The translations under genes and the position numbers were made by a program. Shown here piece after piece: positions 7,226 through 7,246 of a stretch of DNA of 7,246 bases; within the stretch, counting starts at the first letter, position 1; each line of letters starts with the position of its first letter. The DNA comes from Zoogloeaceae bacterium (GTDB taxonomy: Bacteria > Pseudomonadota > Gammaproteobacteria > Burkholderiales > Rhodocyclaceae): NCBI GenBank assembly GCA_031290535.1, contig JAITNI010000009.1:1-7246 (forward strand), in the 5' to 3' direction. The notes below the pieces were generated by a model. That model was not told the DNA's origin. It worked only from the letters and a program-made list of their open reading frames with translations, and made no database searches.

Positions 7226-7246
7226 AGCCAAAATAAAAAAATGGGC
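7226..7246 (-). promoter_or_regulatory. T-rich leader before rimP
   Basis: Read on the minus strand, the leader is GCCC, then a run of T broken by one A, then TTGGCT before the rimP ATG. It has no Shine-Dalgarno. In RNA it would be an unstructured U-rich stretch of the kind ribosomal protein S1 binds. It also looks like the tail of an intrinsic terminator whose hairpin would lie outside the window. The window edge prevents a decision. Confidence 0.3.

Noticed and set aside
7231..7246. Possible divergent gene starting at the ATGGGC near the right edge of the plus strand
   Set aside because: Only two codons are visible and there is no ribosome binding site, only an A-run; nothing can be supported.

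Overview
The window is a compact stretch of a bacterial chromosome, GC-rich by eye and densely coded. It fits a member of the Betaproteobacteria. The reasons are the rimP-nusA-infB-rbfA order, a RimP whose short N-terminus and central motifs ([30 protein letters not shown]) look betaproteobacterial from memory, a NusA ending in two acidic repeats and AHWFE, and an IF-2 with a duplicated N-terminal domain and a long Ala/Lys/Glu-rich linker. This assignment is inferred from recalled family features. No search was run and I do not name a genus.

The right three quarters (about 1721-7225, minus strand) hold the classic transcription/translation operon, read right to left: rimP (30S maturation), nusA (elongation, termination and antitermination factor), infB (initiation factor IF-2) and rbfA (cold-shock 30S maturation factor). 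rimP and nusA overlap by 4 bases (ATGA). The infB ribosome binding site starts inside the nusA stop codon. infB and rbfA are separated by 85 bases that contain two hairpins, one of them a 12-bp stem. Together these genes couple 30S assembly, initiation and RNA polymerase control. truB, which often follows rbfA, is not next in line here.

The left quarter (1-1699, plus strand) holds the 3' part of mltA, a lytic murein transglycosylase A cut by the window edge, followed after 25 bases by a short AlkC-type HEAT-repeat DNA alkylation repair protein. This pair converges on the rbfA end of the operon across a 21-base gap with a GC-rich inverted repeat.

I see no mobile element, CRISPR array, tRNA, rRNA or phage gene, and no convincing new system. 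The points worth a second look are small: the structured infB-rbfA spacer, the rbfA ribosome binding site inside an inverted repeat, the missing Shine-Dalgarno and T-rich leader before rimP, and the interruption of the operon after rbfA.
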